Source of the DNA: Dromiciops gliroides
Lineage: Eukaryota > Chordata > Mammalia > Microbiotheria > Microbiotheriidae
Assembly: GCF_019393635.1 (NCBI RefSeq)
Contig: NC_057867.1
Span: 5,156,821-5,220,820, forward strand
Direction of reading: 5' to 3'
DNA: 64,000 bases
Shown: one piece after another, positions 19,332 to 31,402 of the stretch
Position numbering within the stretch: position 1 is the stretch's first letter
Layout of the letters: each line of letters opens with the position of its first letter
The notes under the pieces: generated by a model
What the model was told of the DNA's origin: nothing
Databases searched by the model: none
What the model saw: the letters and a program-made list of their open reading frames with translations, nothing else
Made by a program: the position numbers and the translations under genes

Positions 19332-21672
19332 GTGGTGGCTGTGGCGGCGGCGGCAGAGACGACGGTGACGATGACGATGACGACGACGGCGGCGGCTGTG
19401 GCGGCGGCGGCAGAGACGACGGTGACGACGACGACGATGACGACGACGACAGTGGTGGCTGTGGTGGCGGCGGCAGAGACGACGGTGACGACGACGACGG
19501 CGGCGGCAGAGACGACAACGATGACAACGACGACGGTGGTGACTGTGGCAGCGGCGGCAGAGATGACAGTGACGACGACGACGGTGGTGGCTGTGGCGGC
19601 AGCGGCAGAGACGACCGTGATGACGACAACGATGACGACAACGATGACGACGACGACGGTGGTGGCTGTGGCGGCGGCGGCAGAGACGACGGTGACGATG
19701 ACGATGACGACGACAGCGGCGGCTGTGGCGGCGGCGGCAGAGACGACGGTGACGACGACGACGATGACGACGACGACAGTGGTGGCTGTGGTGGCGGCGG
19801 CAGAGACGACGGTGACGACGACGACGGCGGCGGCAGAGACGACAACGATGACAACGACGACGGTGGTGACTGTGGCAGCGGCGGCAGAGATGACGGTGAC
19901 GACGACGACGGTGGTGGCTGTGGCGGCAGCGGCAGAGACGACCGTGATGACGACAACGATGACGACAACGATGACGACGACGACGGTGGTGGCTGTGGCG
20001 GCGGCGGCAGAGACGACGGTGACGATGACGATGACGACGACAGCGGCGGCTGTGGTGGCGGCGGCAGAGACGATGGTGACGACGATGACGGTGGTGGCTG
20101 TGGCGGCGGCGGCAGAGACGACGGTGACGATGACGATGGCGACGGCGGCAGAGAGGGCAGCGGTGACGACAACTATGACGATGACGACAGTGGTGGCTGT
20201 GGCGGCGGTGGCAGAGACGATGGTGACGACGACGGCGACGACGACGGCAGAGAGGGCAGCGGTGACGACGATGACGGTGGTGGCGGCGGCGGCAGAGACG
20301 ACGGTGATGACGACGACGGTGGTGGCTGTGGTGGCGGCGGCAGAGACGACGGTGATGACGACGACAGTGGTGGCTGTGGCGGCGGCGGCAGAGACGACGG
20401 TGACGATGACGATGACGACGACAGCGGCGGCTGTGGTGGCGGCGGCAGAGACGACGGTGACGATGATGACGGTGGTGGCTGTGGCGGCGGCGGCAGAGAC
20501 GACGGTGACGATGACGATGGCGACGGTGGCAGAGAGGGCAGCGGTGACGACAACTATGACGATGATGACAGTGGTGGCTGTGGCGGCGGTGGCAGAGACG
20601 ACGGTGACGACGACGACGGTGGTGGCTGTGGTGGCGGCGGCAGAGATGACGGTGACGACGACGACGGCGGCGGCAGAGACGACAACGATGACAACGACGA
20701 CGGTGGTGACTGTGGTGGCGGCGGCAGAGACGACGGTGACAACGACGACGGTGGTAGCTGTGGCGGCAGCGGCAGAGACGACCGTGATGACGACAACGAT
20801 GACGACAACGATGACGACGACGACGGTGGTGGCTGTGGCGGCAGCGGCAGAGACGACCGTGATGACGACAACGATGACGACAACGATGACGACGACGACG
20901 GTGGTGACTGTGGTGGCGGCGGCAGAGACGACGGTGACGACGACGACGGTGGTGACTGTGGTGGCGGCGGCAGAGACGACGGTGACGACGACGACGGCGG
21001 CGGCAGAGAGGGCAGCGGTGACGACGACGGTGACGATGACAACGATGACGACGATGACGGTGGTGGCTGTGGCGGCAGCAGAGACGACGGTGACGATGAC
21101 AACGATGACGACGATGACGGTGGTGGCTGTGGCGGCAGAGATGACGGTGACGATGACGACGACGGCGGCGGCAGAGAGGGCAGCGGTGACGACGACGATG
21201 ACGGTGGTGACTGTGGTGGCAGCTGCAGAGACGACGGTGACGATGACAACGATGACGATGACAACGATGACGACGACAATGGTGGTGGCTGTGGCGGCAG
21301 AGAGGGCAGCGGTGACGACGACGGTGACGGTGGTGACTGTGGTGGCAGCTGCAGAGACGACGGTGACGACGACGGCGGTGGCGGCAGAGAGGGCAGCGGT
21401 GACGATGACGGTGGTGGCTGTGGCGGCGGCGGCAGAGACGACGGTGACGATGACAACGATGACGACGATGACGGTGGTGGCTGTGGCGGCGCCAGCAGAG
21501 ACGACGGCGGCAGAGAGGGCAGCGGTGACGACAACGCAGATGGTGGCAGCAGAGAGGACGGCCACGATGACAATGATGACAATGGCAGCAGTAGCAATGG
21601 TGGCAGTGATGATGCCACTGCTGCTGCTGACAATGATGACGACGATGCTGATGCTGACGATGAAAACGAATG
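18810..21672. repeat. GAC/GGT/GGC minisatellite (~2.85 kb)
   Basis: The array is built almost wholly of GAC, GAT, AAC, GGT, GGC, AGC and TGT triplets with AGAGAC joints. A typical ~48 bp unit reads AGAGACGACGGTGACGACGA followed by CGGTGGTGGCTGTGGCGGCG. Since these triplets rarely spell stops, two plus frames and all or most of three minus frames are open for long distances: Thr/Val/Ala-rich and Asp/Gly-rich on plus; Arg/His/Cys-rich, Val/Ala-rich and Ser/Pro-rich on minus. The Asp/Gly frame is open from 18,764 to a TGA near 21,670 and has no ATG that I can see. The Thr/Val/Ala frame has its first ATG at 18,831. There is no evidence of expression. I treat it as non-coding unless transcript data show otherwise. 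Confidence 0.95.
19331..20311. repeat. 327 bp higher-order repeat inside the minisatellite
   Basis: The word GGTGGTGGCTGTGGCGGCGG begins near-identical blocks at 19,331, 19,658 and 19,985, exactly 327 bp (109 triplets) apart. The first two blocks agree closely throughout, including rare variants such as the GACCGTGATGAC joint. The third block departs after its first ~70 bp. A looser partial copy lies at ~20,590-20,900. Confidence 0.88.
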
Positions 21673-21837
21673 ATGATGGTGGCAGTGATGGTAAAGAGGA
21701 TGACCACAGGCCCACAGTCACTGCAGAAAGCACTGTCTGAAACCAATGTTCTCATGCTGGTGTCTATTCTCTGGCTGCTGATCCTGGAACTCTGAGGTAA
21801 GACACAAACCAGCCAAGACAAGACACAAATCCACACC

Positions 21838-22870
21838 AGTCAGTCAACAAGCATTATTGGGCACCTACCATGAGCTGGTACTGTGCCAAGCACTGGGGAA
21901 ACAAAGAAGGGCAAAAAACATGGTCCCTGTCTCAATCTAATGGGGGAGGAAACATGCCCAGAGTGATGGACACAGAACATATCTACAGTATAAAGATGAA
22001 AGGTCATCTATGGGGGGGGGTGCCTGGAATCTGGGGGATGAGAAAGGTCTCTTGCAGAGGGTGGGATGTGAGCCGAGTCTGGAGGGAGCCAGAAGGTATG
22101 TGCCAGAGGTGAGAGAGGGCAGCATTCCAGGCATGGAGCACAGCCAGTGCAAAGGGCTGGAGGTAGAGTGTCCTGTTTGAGGAGCAGCCAGAAGGCCAGG
22201 CATGCTGGATGATAGAGCAAAGCCTAAGGAGGCCAGCAAGGTCCAAGGATGCAAAGGGATTTAAAGGCCAAACAGAGGGTTTTATGCTTGATCTTGGAGC
22301 TGATAGGGAGTAGAGGAGGGAGGTAGAGGTGATGCCTATGGTCGGACCCGTGTTTTAAGATCCGTTTGACCTCAGAGACTGGAGGCAGCCAGACTTCCCA
22401 GCAGGCTATTGCAATAGCACAGGTGTGAGGGGAGGTGGGTGCAGCCACCATCAGAGGAGAGAAGATTCTGGGAAGGTGGAAAGGACAAGACTTGGCAGCA
22501 GACTGGAGGGTGGGGTCAGTATTAGAGAGGAGGTGAGGATGACCCAGAGCTTGTGAACTTGAGTGATTGGGAGAATGGAGGGGGGGGTGCCCTCAACACT
22601 AGTAGAAGAGTTGGGGAAAGGGGGGAGTTTGGGAAGAAAGAATGATGTCTTCAGTTTGGAACCTGCTGACCATCCAGGTCAAGATATCCAAAAGGCAGCT
22701 GGGAATGTGAGATGAGCTCAGGAGCCAGGGGAGGCCCAGAGAGCTAGGCCTGGGAATCATCCGTGTGGGGAGATGGCAGACAAAGCCATGGGAGCTGATG
22801 AGATCCACGGGCAAAAGATATGAGAGAGGGAGAAGGGATGGGGGCCCAGGACAGGGCTGCTTGGCCTCAT
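21838..22870 (+). repeat. Old interspersed repeat, same family as 9,778 (copy 2, longest)
   Basis: It starts GTCAACAAGCATTATTGGGC, continues TGTGCCAAGCACTGGGG, CAATCTAATGGGGGAGG, GCATTCCAGGCATGG, AAGGCCAAACAGAGGGTTTT and CAGGCTATTGCAATAGCACA, and ends near GAATCATCCGTGTGGGGAG. At about 1 kb it shows the order of segments of the family. It has no open reading frame of note. Confidence 0.75.
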
Positions 22871-24150
22871 CCAGACATTGCATACCTCGCTGGGTTTTTT
22901 GCTCATCATCTAGGTCTACCTGAGAAGAGATTCCCCTGAATCCAGGCCCAGGATACAGAAGAGGTCAGTGAAGGAAATGGCCTGTTTGCCAGAAGGGGCC
23001 TCATGAAGAAAAAAGAGGCCTCAGCCACAGGATTCCCTATGTTGATCCAGGCCACCAAGTCCTTCCTGGCCCTCTACAGGTAAACACATGGCCACACCAG
23101 AGGGGGCAGAGGTCAGGGTCTAGACATGGACGTCTACCTGTCTCTGTGCCTGGGAAGGGCACAAGGGCACCTGGGAATTTTTCCTAAGGGGCATGAAAGC
23201 TGTGTGCCTTTGCTGGAGGGCCAATGGCCAATGGCCCAGGGCAGTGGTGTGGGAAGAGCAACAGAGAGCCTGCCTTGCAGGAGCTGGAGGGAAGGTAGAT
23301 GCAAAAGGCCAGATGGCTGAGAGAAGAAAGAGGCAGTAGGTAAGAATCTCTCCTGATGTGGATGCTGGAACTGGGGCAACTAAGGTGAAGTGACTTATCC
23401 AGGATGACATAGCTAGTAAGTATCTGAGGCTGGATTTGAATGGAATCTAGGCATCACAAAGGAAGAAGTATTGGGCACAGAGAGGCCCATGAAGAAGAGG
23501 ACAGAAGGGCGTCATTGGATTTGGAGATAAGGAGGTATGTTGTGGGGATTCTTAATCTGGTCCGGTTGGACTGGAAGGACACTCAATCCCTTGCAATTCT
23601 GAGATTCTGGGACTCTGCGAGGTCATTCAGCCTTTAGTCTGAGCCATTTCCAAGTGGTTAAGGGAGGCAGCTGGTGTCCAACTGGCCAGTGAAGGGGAGG
23701 AGTTGTGGACTGTCCCTTGAGGCTGGAGCAGGAACTAGGAAAGGTGTTTGCATTTGCATTTTGGGCTGAGTGAGTTCATAGGCTGAGGTGAAGAAGCCAA
23801 GAGTGTGGGATGGAGGATGCCCAAGAAGGAGGGGATTTTCTTGGCATTTTTTCTCTTTATTTAGATATACAACAGCAGTCAGTGAAATAACCCTACCTCC
23901 TGTAGATTGCAGAAAGCAGCTTTCCATATTTGATGAGTCTTCCACTGTCGGTACATTCTATTGTGATAAGAAAGTGCAAAGCATTTGTCCAAAAGTTGCT
24001 GACATCATAGAAGCTTTTTGTCATCAATTTCCCTTTTGTTAAACAATTATTTTCTTGATTTTGGGGTGTTTTCTATCACTGTCATATCCCAGTAGCTGCT
24101 CTATCCCTACCCCACCCCCTGCACTGAACCCTTCTCATGATAAAGGAGAA
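22871..24150. other. Mostly unassigned, with MIR remnants
   Basis: Apart from a CORE-SINE piece at 23,375-23,450 and a possible MIR-type tail at ~23,560-23,625 (GCAATTCTGAGATTCTGGGA), I recognise nothing. The short open frames have no domain. Confidence 0.45.
23375..23450 (-). repeat. MIR/CORE-SINE fragment, antisense
   Basis: GGTGAAGTGACTTATCCAGG, then CATAGCTAGTAAGTATCTGA and GGCTGGATTTGAA, is the reverse complement of the CORE-SINE body. It is diverged. Confidence 0.8.
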
Positions 24151-24167
24151 TTAAGACCATGCTATGG

Positions 24168-24327
24168 GGGGGGCGGCTAGATGGCGCAGTGGATAAAGCA
24201 CCGGCCCTGGATTCAGGAGTACCTGAGTTCAAAATCCGGCCTCAGACAACTTGACACTTACTAGCTGTGTGACCCTAGGCAAGTCACTTAACCCCCATAG
24301 CCCAGCAAAAAAAAAAAAAAAAAAAAA
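24168..24327 (+). mobile_element. WSINE1-type SINE, sense, long A tail
   Basis: GGGCGGCTAGATGGCGCAGT to CACTTAACCCCCATAGCC and a ~23 A tail. AAGACCATGCTA at 24,153-24,164 and AAGACAATGCTA at 24,328-24,339 are a near-perfect target-site duplication. The uninterrupted tail suggests a fairly young insertion. Confidence 0.96.
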
Positions 24328-24419
24328 AAGACAATGCTACCATTCCATACCTGAAGTCTCCTCTTCTTTGAGATGTCCGGGTTCCATCCTCAGGGGTTGG
24401 ATTGCTTCCACATTCTGAT

Positions 24420-24510
24420 GGCCTTTGGTGCTGGCTTTCATGAACATTATTGTAGCCATCATACATAATGTTCTCCTGCTTCTGCTGTCTTCACTCCATC
24501 TTGATCCAGA
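24420..24510 (-). mobile_element. Short antisense L1 3' fragment
   Basis: ACATAATGTTCTCCTGCTTC recalls the antisense L1 3' phrase seen complete at 28,250 (ACAATGTTCTCCTGGTTCTG). It is short and weak. Confidence 0.5.
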
Positions 24511-25935
24511 CAAGTCTTCCCACGTTTGGCTATTTCAAAGTCAGCCTCACTCTTTCTTACTCCTCATATCCAATCAGTTCTAAATGCCATCGAGGTCACC
24601 CCCACAACCCCTTTCCCCCATCCACACCACAATCACTCTATTTCAGGCTCTCAATCCTCACGTGCTGCTTCCCTAAATGTCCAAGGAATCAGTCAGCTCT
24701 GAGGCAGGGGTTTTTCCCACGCTCAAGAAACCTTGCCTCTAGGATAAATTGCAGACTCCTGTTGGCAATGAAAGCCCGCCCCCCCCATCTGCCCCAGCCC
24801 TGCTTCCCTCAGGCATACTCTGTCACGCCAAAGTGATCTGCTGTTCCATGTCCTCTCCCCTCTCCCTCCTACCCCCTCTGCACAGGGAAGGCATCCCCCA
24901 CGCCCGGAATGCTCCCCCTCCCCCTTTGGGTGTTTCCTTTCCTTTAAGGCTCAGCCCAAATGCCTTCTCCTTCTCCTGATTGCCCCAGTGCTTAATGCTT
25001 GGATTGATTTTGTGTCTAGCTTGTAATGACGTGTGTGCGCATGCGCCAGGTTCTACAGAGCTCCTCAATAGATCCCAAGCAAGTTGGAAGGAAAGGACTC
25101 TCTCATCAGTTTTTGTTTCCCCAGCCCTGAGCAGTCCTTGCATGTACTAGAGTGCACGGGATTGCACTGCTTGGCCTTCCTCATCTTCATTATTTCTTGT
25201 GCCGTAATGAATACTCTCTTATGTTTCCATGCCCCAAAATGTCCAGGGACTTATTCCCCTCCCAATGGGTACCAGCTTCATTTCTAGTCACGAATATACG
25301 GAGCTTTTCTTTTTGTCTTTATCCTTCTTGGGGCAGACGTGGTACCCACCACCTCTTCCCTTATGATACCCCCTCCCGCCCAGTCCCGTACTCTGGGTTC
25401 CCCCCACCCTTCTGGCCACTCCTTTTTTATGCTGGCTCCCCATCCTCCTTTCATTGTATATAGATATTCCCCAAGGTTCTGTCCTGGGGGAGCTAATTTG
25501 CTAATTATCTTTTCAGTGTAAGTGATTACATTGAAATTCATACATCCATTTATGACCTCTCCCCAGAGCTCCAGTTCTGGATTTCTTACTGCCTCTTGCA
25601 TGTCCTGCCAACACCACAAACTCAACATCTTCCCCTCTTCCCTCAAATTGGGCTTTCCCATAAGGCCTTGATTTCTGGTCATGGCACCACCCCCATTTTC
25701 AGAGTCATCCGTTTCTAACCTCAGAACCCTCTTGGATTCTTCCCTGTTCCTGATAAGCCCCTCCCCATATCCAACGAGCTGCCAAGCCCTCAACCTTGGA
25801 AAGATTTTTCCCATCCTCCCCCTTACCCCACTGCCAATACAACCACCCTCCTTCAGGTCCTCATTTCTTTTGGCTATTGCAACAGTCTCCTAACTGGTCA
25901 TCTTCCTTTGAGTCTCTCCCCAACCAATCCATTTT
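24511..25935 (+). mobile_element. L2-type LINE fragments, sense
   Basis: The phrases AATTGCAGACTCCTGTTGGC, CCCGGAATGCTCCCCCTCCC and AAGGCTCAGCCCAAATGCCT, then GCTTGTAATGACG, are L2-type ORF end and 3' UTR language. A second piece at about 25,560-25,935 has TCCAACGAGCTGCCAAGCCC and GCTATTGCAACAGTCTCCTA. They are probably two or more truncated copies in a row. No intact frame. Confidence 0.65.
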
Positions 25936-25949
25936 CCTGATTCTGTTTT

Positions 25950-27850
25950 TCTTTAAAAATAAAGTTTACTTCTTTTTTCAGTTAAAAAATCAATTTTCTC
26001 TCTCCCACTTTATCCCTCTCCCACCCTATTTGGAAAAAAAGCAAAATCCTTGCAACATATATGTATAAGCAAACCAAACCAAATCCTCCATTGGCCATGT
26101 CCAAAAATGATGTCAATATACACCTTGAGTTATCACTTCTCTGTCAGAGGCTGGGAGAATGTTTCATCATAGGCCCTCAGGCATCATAATTCACTGCGAT
26201 GATCAGATTTCTTAAGTCTTTCAAATTTGTTTGTCTTTACAAAGTTGTTGCTACCATATAAATGATTCTCCTGCTTATGCTCACTTCACTCTGCACAAGA
26301 TATTCATACACATCTTCCCAGATTTTTCAATCTATCCCTTTTGTCATTACTTATTGCAAAATAATGCTGCATTATGTTCATGTAGGGCAGCTAGGTGGAG
26401 CAGTGGATAAAGTGCCAGGCCTGGAGTCATAAAGACCTGAGTTCAAATCTGGACTCAGATGCTTTATAATCATTTATAAAATGGGGATAATACCAACAGC
26501 ATTTCTCTATCTGCAGATTTAATATGAGGATAAATTAAGATCATATTAATAAAGAATTCTGTAACCGTTAAAGCACTAGCTGAATTCTATTACATCATCA
26601 TTATGATTGCTCCCATGGTTCTGCTTAATTCAGTTCGTACAAGTCTGCCTATGTTTCTGAATTGTACATATTCACCACTTTTACAGTAAATATAATCCTA
26701 CTACATTCATGTATTACAATTGTTTATCTATTTCCTAAAAGACGAGTACCAATTTCATTTCAATAAGTTTATCCTAGAAAAAAGACTAGGAATAGTTGGG
26801 TATATATGGAACCTTTCTGTCCTGGACCTCCATGGAGTGTCTACATCCAGTAATGGAACTATTGTGTCAAAGTCTAGGAGGAGCTGAGTGATATGTTTTG
26901 CATAATTCTAAACTGTTTTTATAGAATGGTTAGACCAATTCACTACTCCAGCACCAGTGTTTCTGATTCCCATAAGCCCCAACAACAAAAACAACAAGAG
27001 CTTTTTGCCGAATCAATGGGTAGAGAGCGCTGACCAGGGTTTCTTGAAATTCTGTTGTGAGGAGGACAGGGGGCAGTCTGCTCTGGTTAGATGTATCAGG
27101 GTAGGCAGAGGACAAAGTAAATGGCAAACTACCTTGCGGGGGGTGGGGGGGAAAGCATGCCCCCTGCCAGGTCTTTTTTTGCCTTTAGCAAAGGCCTGAT
27201 CACCTCCACCCTGTGATTCCTCACCACAGCTGGAAGGTTAAAAACTGAGTTATTTTAATATGCATTTCAATTATTTGGAAGATAGAAGATTTTTTTCCTA
27301 TGGCTGATAATTTTTATTCCTTCTTTTCTGAATTTTCTATCATTTTACCACTGATTTATGCCAAACTACCCATGGATTACTTTATAGAATTAGAGAAATA
27401 ATAATACAGTTTAGGTAATGGACCATCTTAGACATATTTATGTCAACAATGAAGTGCCTGATATATCTTTTTTTGGAAGAAACATTTTATGGAAAGATTT
27501 TGCCCACTTGCCAGCTTCTCTTATTCTAAAAACGGATTCAGTTGGTGCAGAAGATTTTTTCTTTAAAAAAAAAGTTGTGTGATCACCTCTATCCCTTGTT
27601 TGGTTAAGAATTCTACACACAGCCATAGTTATAAAAGGTAACTCCACCTCCAATGTTTTATGATATGAGCTTTTTATATTAATGCCAAGATGGTTACAAG
27701 GTATAAAATGCTGGTTGAAAGGGATTTCCCAGTTTTCCCAAGAACTCTTGGGAAAGGACTATATACCATATTGAGTATTTGATGTTTGGGGGACTCTAAA
27801 ACCCTGGCCAACTGTATCCTTTGCTTCTAGGTCCTGTTGGGCATTCTTTT
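25950..27850 (-). mobile_element. Antisense L1, diverged, with insertions
   Basis: From left to right it runs from the L1 3' end towards ORF2. The 3' UTR remnant lies at 25,950-26,380, and after an inserted CORE-SINE (26,384-26,612) the L1 resumes to ~26,960. A stretch with no L1 likeness follows (~26,985-27,230), then diverged ORF2-like sequence to 27,850. It is much more decayed than the L1 that follows. Confidence 0.65.
26384..26612 (+). mobile_element. CORE-SINE with MIR-like tail
   Basis: Head GGGCAGCTAGGTGGAGCAGT and body AGTTCAAATCTGGACTCAGA, with internal loss, then tail TTATAAAATGGGGATAATAC and TTAAAGCACTAGCTGAATTC. It has landed inside an antisense L1. Confidence 0.85.
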
Positions 27851-27851
27851 T

Positions 27852-30800
27852 TCTTTAATCATAAAAGTATTATTTTCTAGTTACATGTAGAGATCATTTT
27901 CAACATTTCTTTTTATAAGATTTATAGTTCCAAATTTTTCTCCCTTCCTCCCCCTCCCCAAGACAGCAAGCAATCCAATATAGGTTATATATGTACAGTT
28001 ACATCAAATATATTTCTGCATTAGTCATGTTTTGAAAGCAGAATCAGAACAAAAGGGAAAAACCTCAAAAAAGAAAAACAAAAAAGTTAAAACAGCATGG
28101 TTCAATCTGCATCCAGATTCCACAGTTCCTTTTTCTGGATGTAGAGAGCATTTTCCATCCTGAGTCCTCTGGAATTATCTTGGATCACAGGATTGCTGAG
28201 AAGGGTTAAGTCTATCACAGTTGATCATCACACAATGTTGTTGATACTGTGTACAATGTTCTCCTGGTTCTGCTCATTTCACTCAGCATCAGTTCATGTA
28301 AGTCTTTCCAGGGTTTTCTAAAATCCACCTGCTCATTGTTTCTTACACAATACAATACAATATTATACAATAAAATAATACAATTACAATAGTATTCCAC
28401 TACATTCATTTACCACAACTTGTTTAGCCATTCCCCAATTGATGGGCATCCCCTCGATTTCCAATTCTTTGCCACCACAAAAAGAGCAGCTATAAATATT
28501 TTTGTACATGTGGATCCTTTCCCCTTTTTTTGTGATCTCTTTGGGATATAGACCTAATAATGGTATATTGCTGGGTCAAAGGATATGCACAGCTTTATAG
28601 CACTTTGGTCATAGTTCCAAATTGCTCTCCAGAATGGTTCGATCAGTTCACAACTCCACCAATTAGTGTTCCAATTTTTCCACAGCTTCTCCAACATTTA
28701 TTATTTTCCTTTTTTGTCATATTAGCCAATCTGATAGGTGTGAGGTCAGAGTTGTTTTAATTTGCATTTCTCTAATCAATAGTGATTTAGAGCATTTTTT
28801 CATATTGCAATAGAGAGCTTTGATTTCTTCATCTGAAAACTGCCTGTTCATATCCTTTGATCATTTTGCAATTGGGGAATGACTTGTATTCTTACAAATT
28901 TAATTTAGTTCCCTATATATTTTAGTTATGAGACCTTTATCAGAAACACTGGCTGTAAAAATTGTTTCCCAGCTTTCTGCTTCCTTTCTAATTTTGGCTG
29001 CATTGCTTCTGTTTGTATAAAACCTTTTTAATCTAATGTAATCAAAACCATCCATTTGCATATAGTAATATTCTCTATCTCCATAGATCTGAGAGGTAAA
29101 CTATTCTTTCCTCTCCTAATTTACCTATGGTATCACCCTTTATGTCTAAATTTTAACTTCATTTTGGTATACGGTGTAAGATGTTGGTCTATGCCTAGTT
29201 TCTGCCATACTATTTTCCAGTTTTCCCAGCAACTTTTGTCAAATAGTGAGTTTTTATACCAGAAGCTGGAGTCTTTGGGTTTATCAAACAGTACAATACT
29301 AAATTCATTTATTACTGTGTCTCCTGTGCCTAATCTATTCCATTTATCCACCACTCTATTTCTTAGCCAGTAGTTTTTGGTAGTTTTGATAACTGCCACT
29401 TTATAGTACAGCTTCATATTTGGTACGGCTAGCTCACCTTCCTGTGTATTTTTTCATTAGTTGCATTGATATTCTTGACCTTTTGTTCTTCCAGATGAAT
29501 TTTGTTATTATTTTTTCTAACTCTATAAAATAATTTTAGGTAGTCTGGTTGATATGGCACTGAATAAGTAAATTGGGCCTTTTTTTTCTTAAGCCTTATC
29601 ACATAGCCTGGATGACTATTGCTTTGGTAATATCACTTGAGATCTGGCAATGCTAAGCTCCCTTCATTATTACTTTTTTTCATTGTTTCCCTTGAAATGA
29701 ATTAACTTTCGTTATAATTGATATGATTCTTATAGAAGTAACCCCCTGGTAATATATTGCTCAAATTTATAAATTACTTAAAATAGTATAATTTTTAACA
29801 TATTGGCACGCTCCAACCATGAGTAATGAACCTCTCTCCAATTTACTTTCAGAACACTGTCAATAGTGCTTTATGACATTATTTGGATCACTCCTAAAGG
29901 TGCCTCAGTCTCTTAAATCCCAGACATTTTATTCATCATAGAGGATTTAGTAGAATCTCTCTGTCCATCTCTTCCTCCTGAACCGTAAGTGACATAGACA
30001 AAGGGTGACAATTTTTGTAGTTGCATTTTATATCTCACTACTTGACTAGGGATATTATTTTGATGAATGTTGTTCCTGAAACCCTGGAGTTCTTGAAGTA
30101 AAACATCATGTTGTCTGCTAATAGGAGTTTTATTTTTCCTTGGCGGATGAGCACTCCTTGCTTTTATAGACTTTTGATGACATTAAGGATATACAACTTA
30201 TGTTTGATAACATAAAACAGAAAATCAGAAATAAACGTGCACTTTCCTAGGGGCTTTTTTTTTGCCTCTGAATTGAAATGATCACGAGATTTTATTTATT
30301 AATATGTTATAAATATGCATATATGTTATTCCAAATATATGGCATTTTTGAGCTAACCTTGTATTTCTAGTGTAAATCTAACCTGATAACAGTGACTCGT
30401 TTTTAATATATTATGACTCCTTGGCTAGTATTTTTGCATTAATATGCATTAGTGATATTGGTGTGTAGACTTCTTTACTGGCTTTATCTATCCCTAATTT
30501 GGTTTATCAGGACCATATTTGTCTCATAGAAGGATTTTGGGAAAGGTGGCATCTTGCTCTATTTTTTTGTGAATAGCTCATGTAGCAGTGATTAACCGTT
30601 CTTTAACTGTTTGATATAATTCACAATTAAACCAAGGATTTATGACTTACTCAAGTTCTCAGTCTGAGATAAGATTGTTTATATTTATTTCCTATGTTTT
30701 AAATATTCATCTGTTTCATTTTATTTTCAGTTTTGTTGGCATAAAGGTAAGAGTTTCTAATAATTTTATTTCATCTCCATTTATTGAGAATTTTACTTCA
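27852..30800 (-). mobile_element. Antisense L1, ~2.9 kb of 3' UTR and ORF2
   Basis: The 3' end is at the left (TTACATGTAGAGATCATTTT, AGCAAGCAATCCAATATAGG). Next come ACAATGTTCTCCTGGTTCTG, CCATTCCCCAATTGATGGGC, TTCCAAATTGCTCTCCAGAA and TTTAATTTGCATTTCTCTAA, then ORF2-type words to CCTTGGCTAGTATTTTTGCA near 30,420. The left ~1.8 kb is well preserved and the right part is more decayed. The 5' part of ORF2 is absent, and the sequence gives way to the C/T-rich domain at ~30,805. No intact ORF2. Confidence 0.9.
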
Positions 30801-31402
30801 TTTCCAATTTTGGTTCTCTCCCCCTCTCTCTCTCTTTCTCACTGACTCCCTCTCTGTCTCTCTCCTTTTCTTTCTCTTTCTTACTATTTTGCTCTGTCCC
30901 TGGTTTTCACTTGTTCTTTCTTTTTCTCTCTTTATCTCTATTTCTGTCTCTTTCCTCTCTGTGTCCTTTCTCCTTATCTCCCTATCTCTCTTTTTCTCCC
31001 TGTCTTCTTTTCTCTCTTCCTCCCCCCACTCTCTCCTCTCACACTCTTTTTGTCTCTCCCCTTATTTCTCTCACTTTTTCTTTCTCTCCTCCCTTTCTGC
31101 TACTCTACCTCTCAATTTTTCTTGCTCTTGCTTTCTCTCACCCACTTTTTTATTCCTTCTTCATCTTTCCTATTCTTTCTTTTGTCTCTCATCCTCTATC
31201 ACACTCCTATTCTTTCTCCCACTTTCTCTTGTTCGCTCACTCTCCCACTCTTTCTCCTTTTTGAATCTTTTAAAATCTCACTCTCTCCTCAATCTCTCGT
31301 TTGCTTTTTAAAATTTTTCTCTTTCACTCTATCTCTGTTTCTTTTTCTATCTTGTTCTCTTTTCCCTTACTTTCTCTACCTCTTCCTCATCCATTTCACT
31401 TA

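Noticed and set aside
18771-21740. 989-codon Thr/Val/Ala plus-strand frame as a gene
   Set aside because: The open frame only reaches 18,771 if TTG is taken as a start codon. The first ATG is at 18,831, already inside the repeat. There is no upstream exon, promoter or unique domain.
18786-21836. ~1,000-codon minus-strand open frame rich in Arg, His and Cys, resembling a zinc-binding or protamine-like protein
   Set aside because: It is one of five simultaneously open frames over a triplet minisatellite. The residues follow from CGT/CAC/CGC/TGC read from the repeat, with no domain order.
24311-24466. Short minus-strand protein with a poly-Phe run
   Set aside because: The run is the A tail of the SINE at 24,168 read in reverse.
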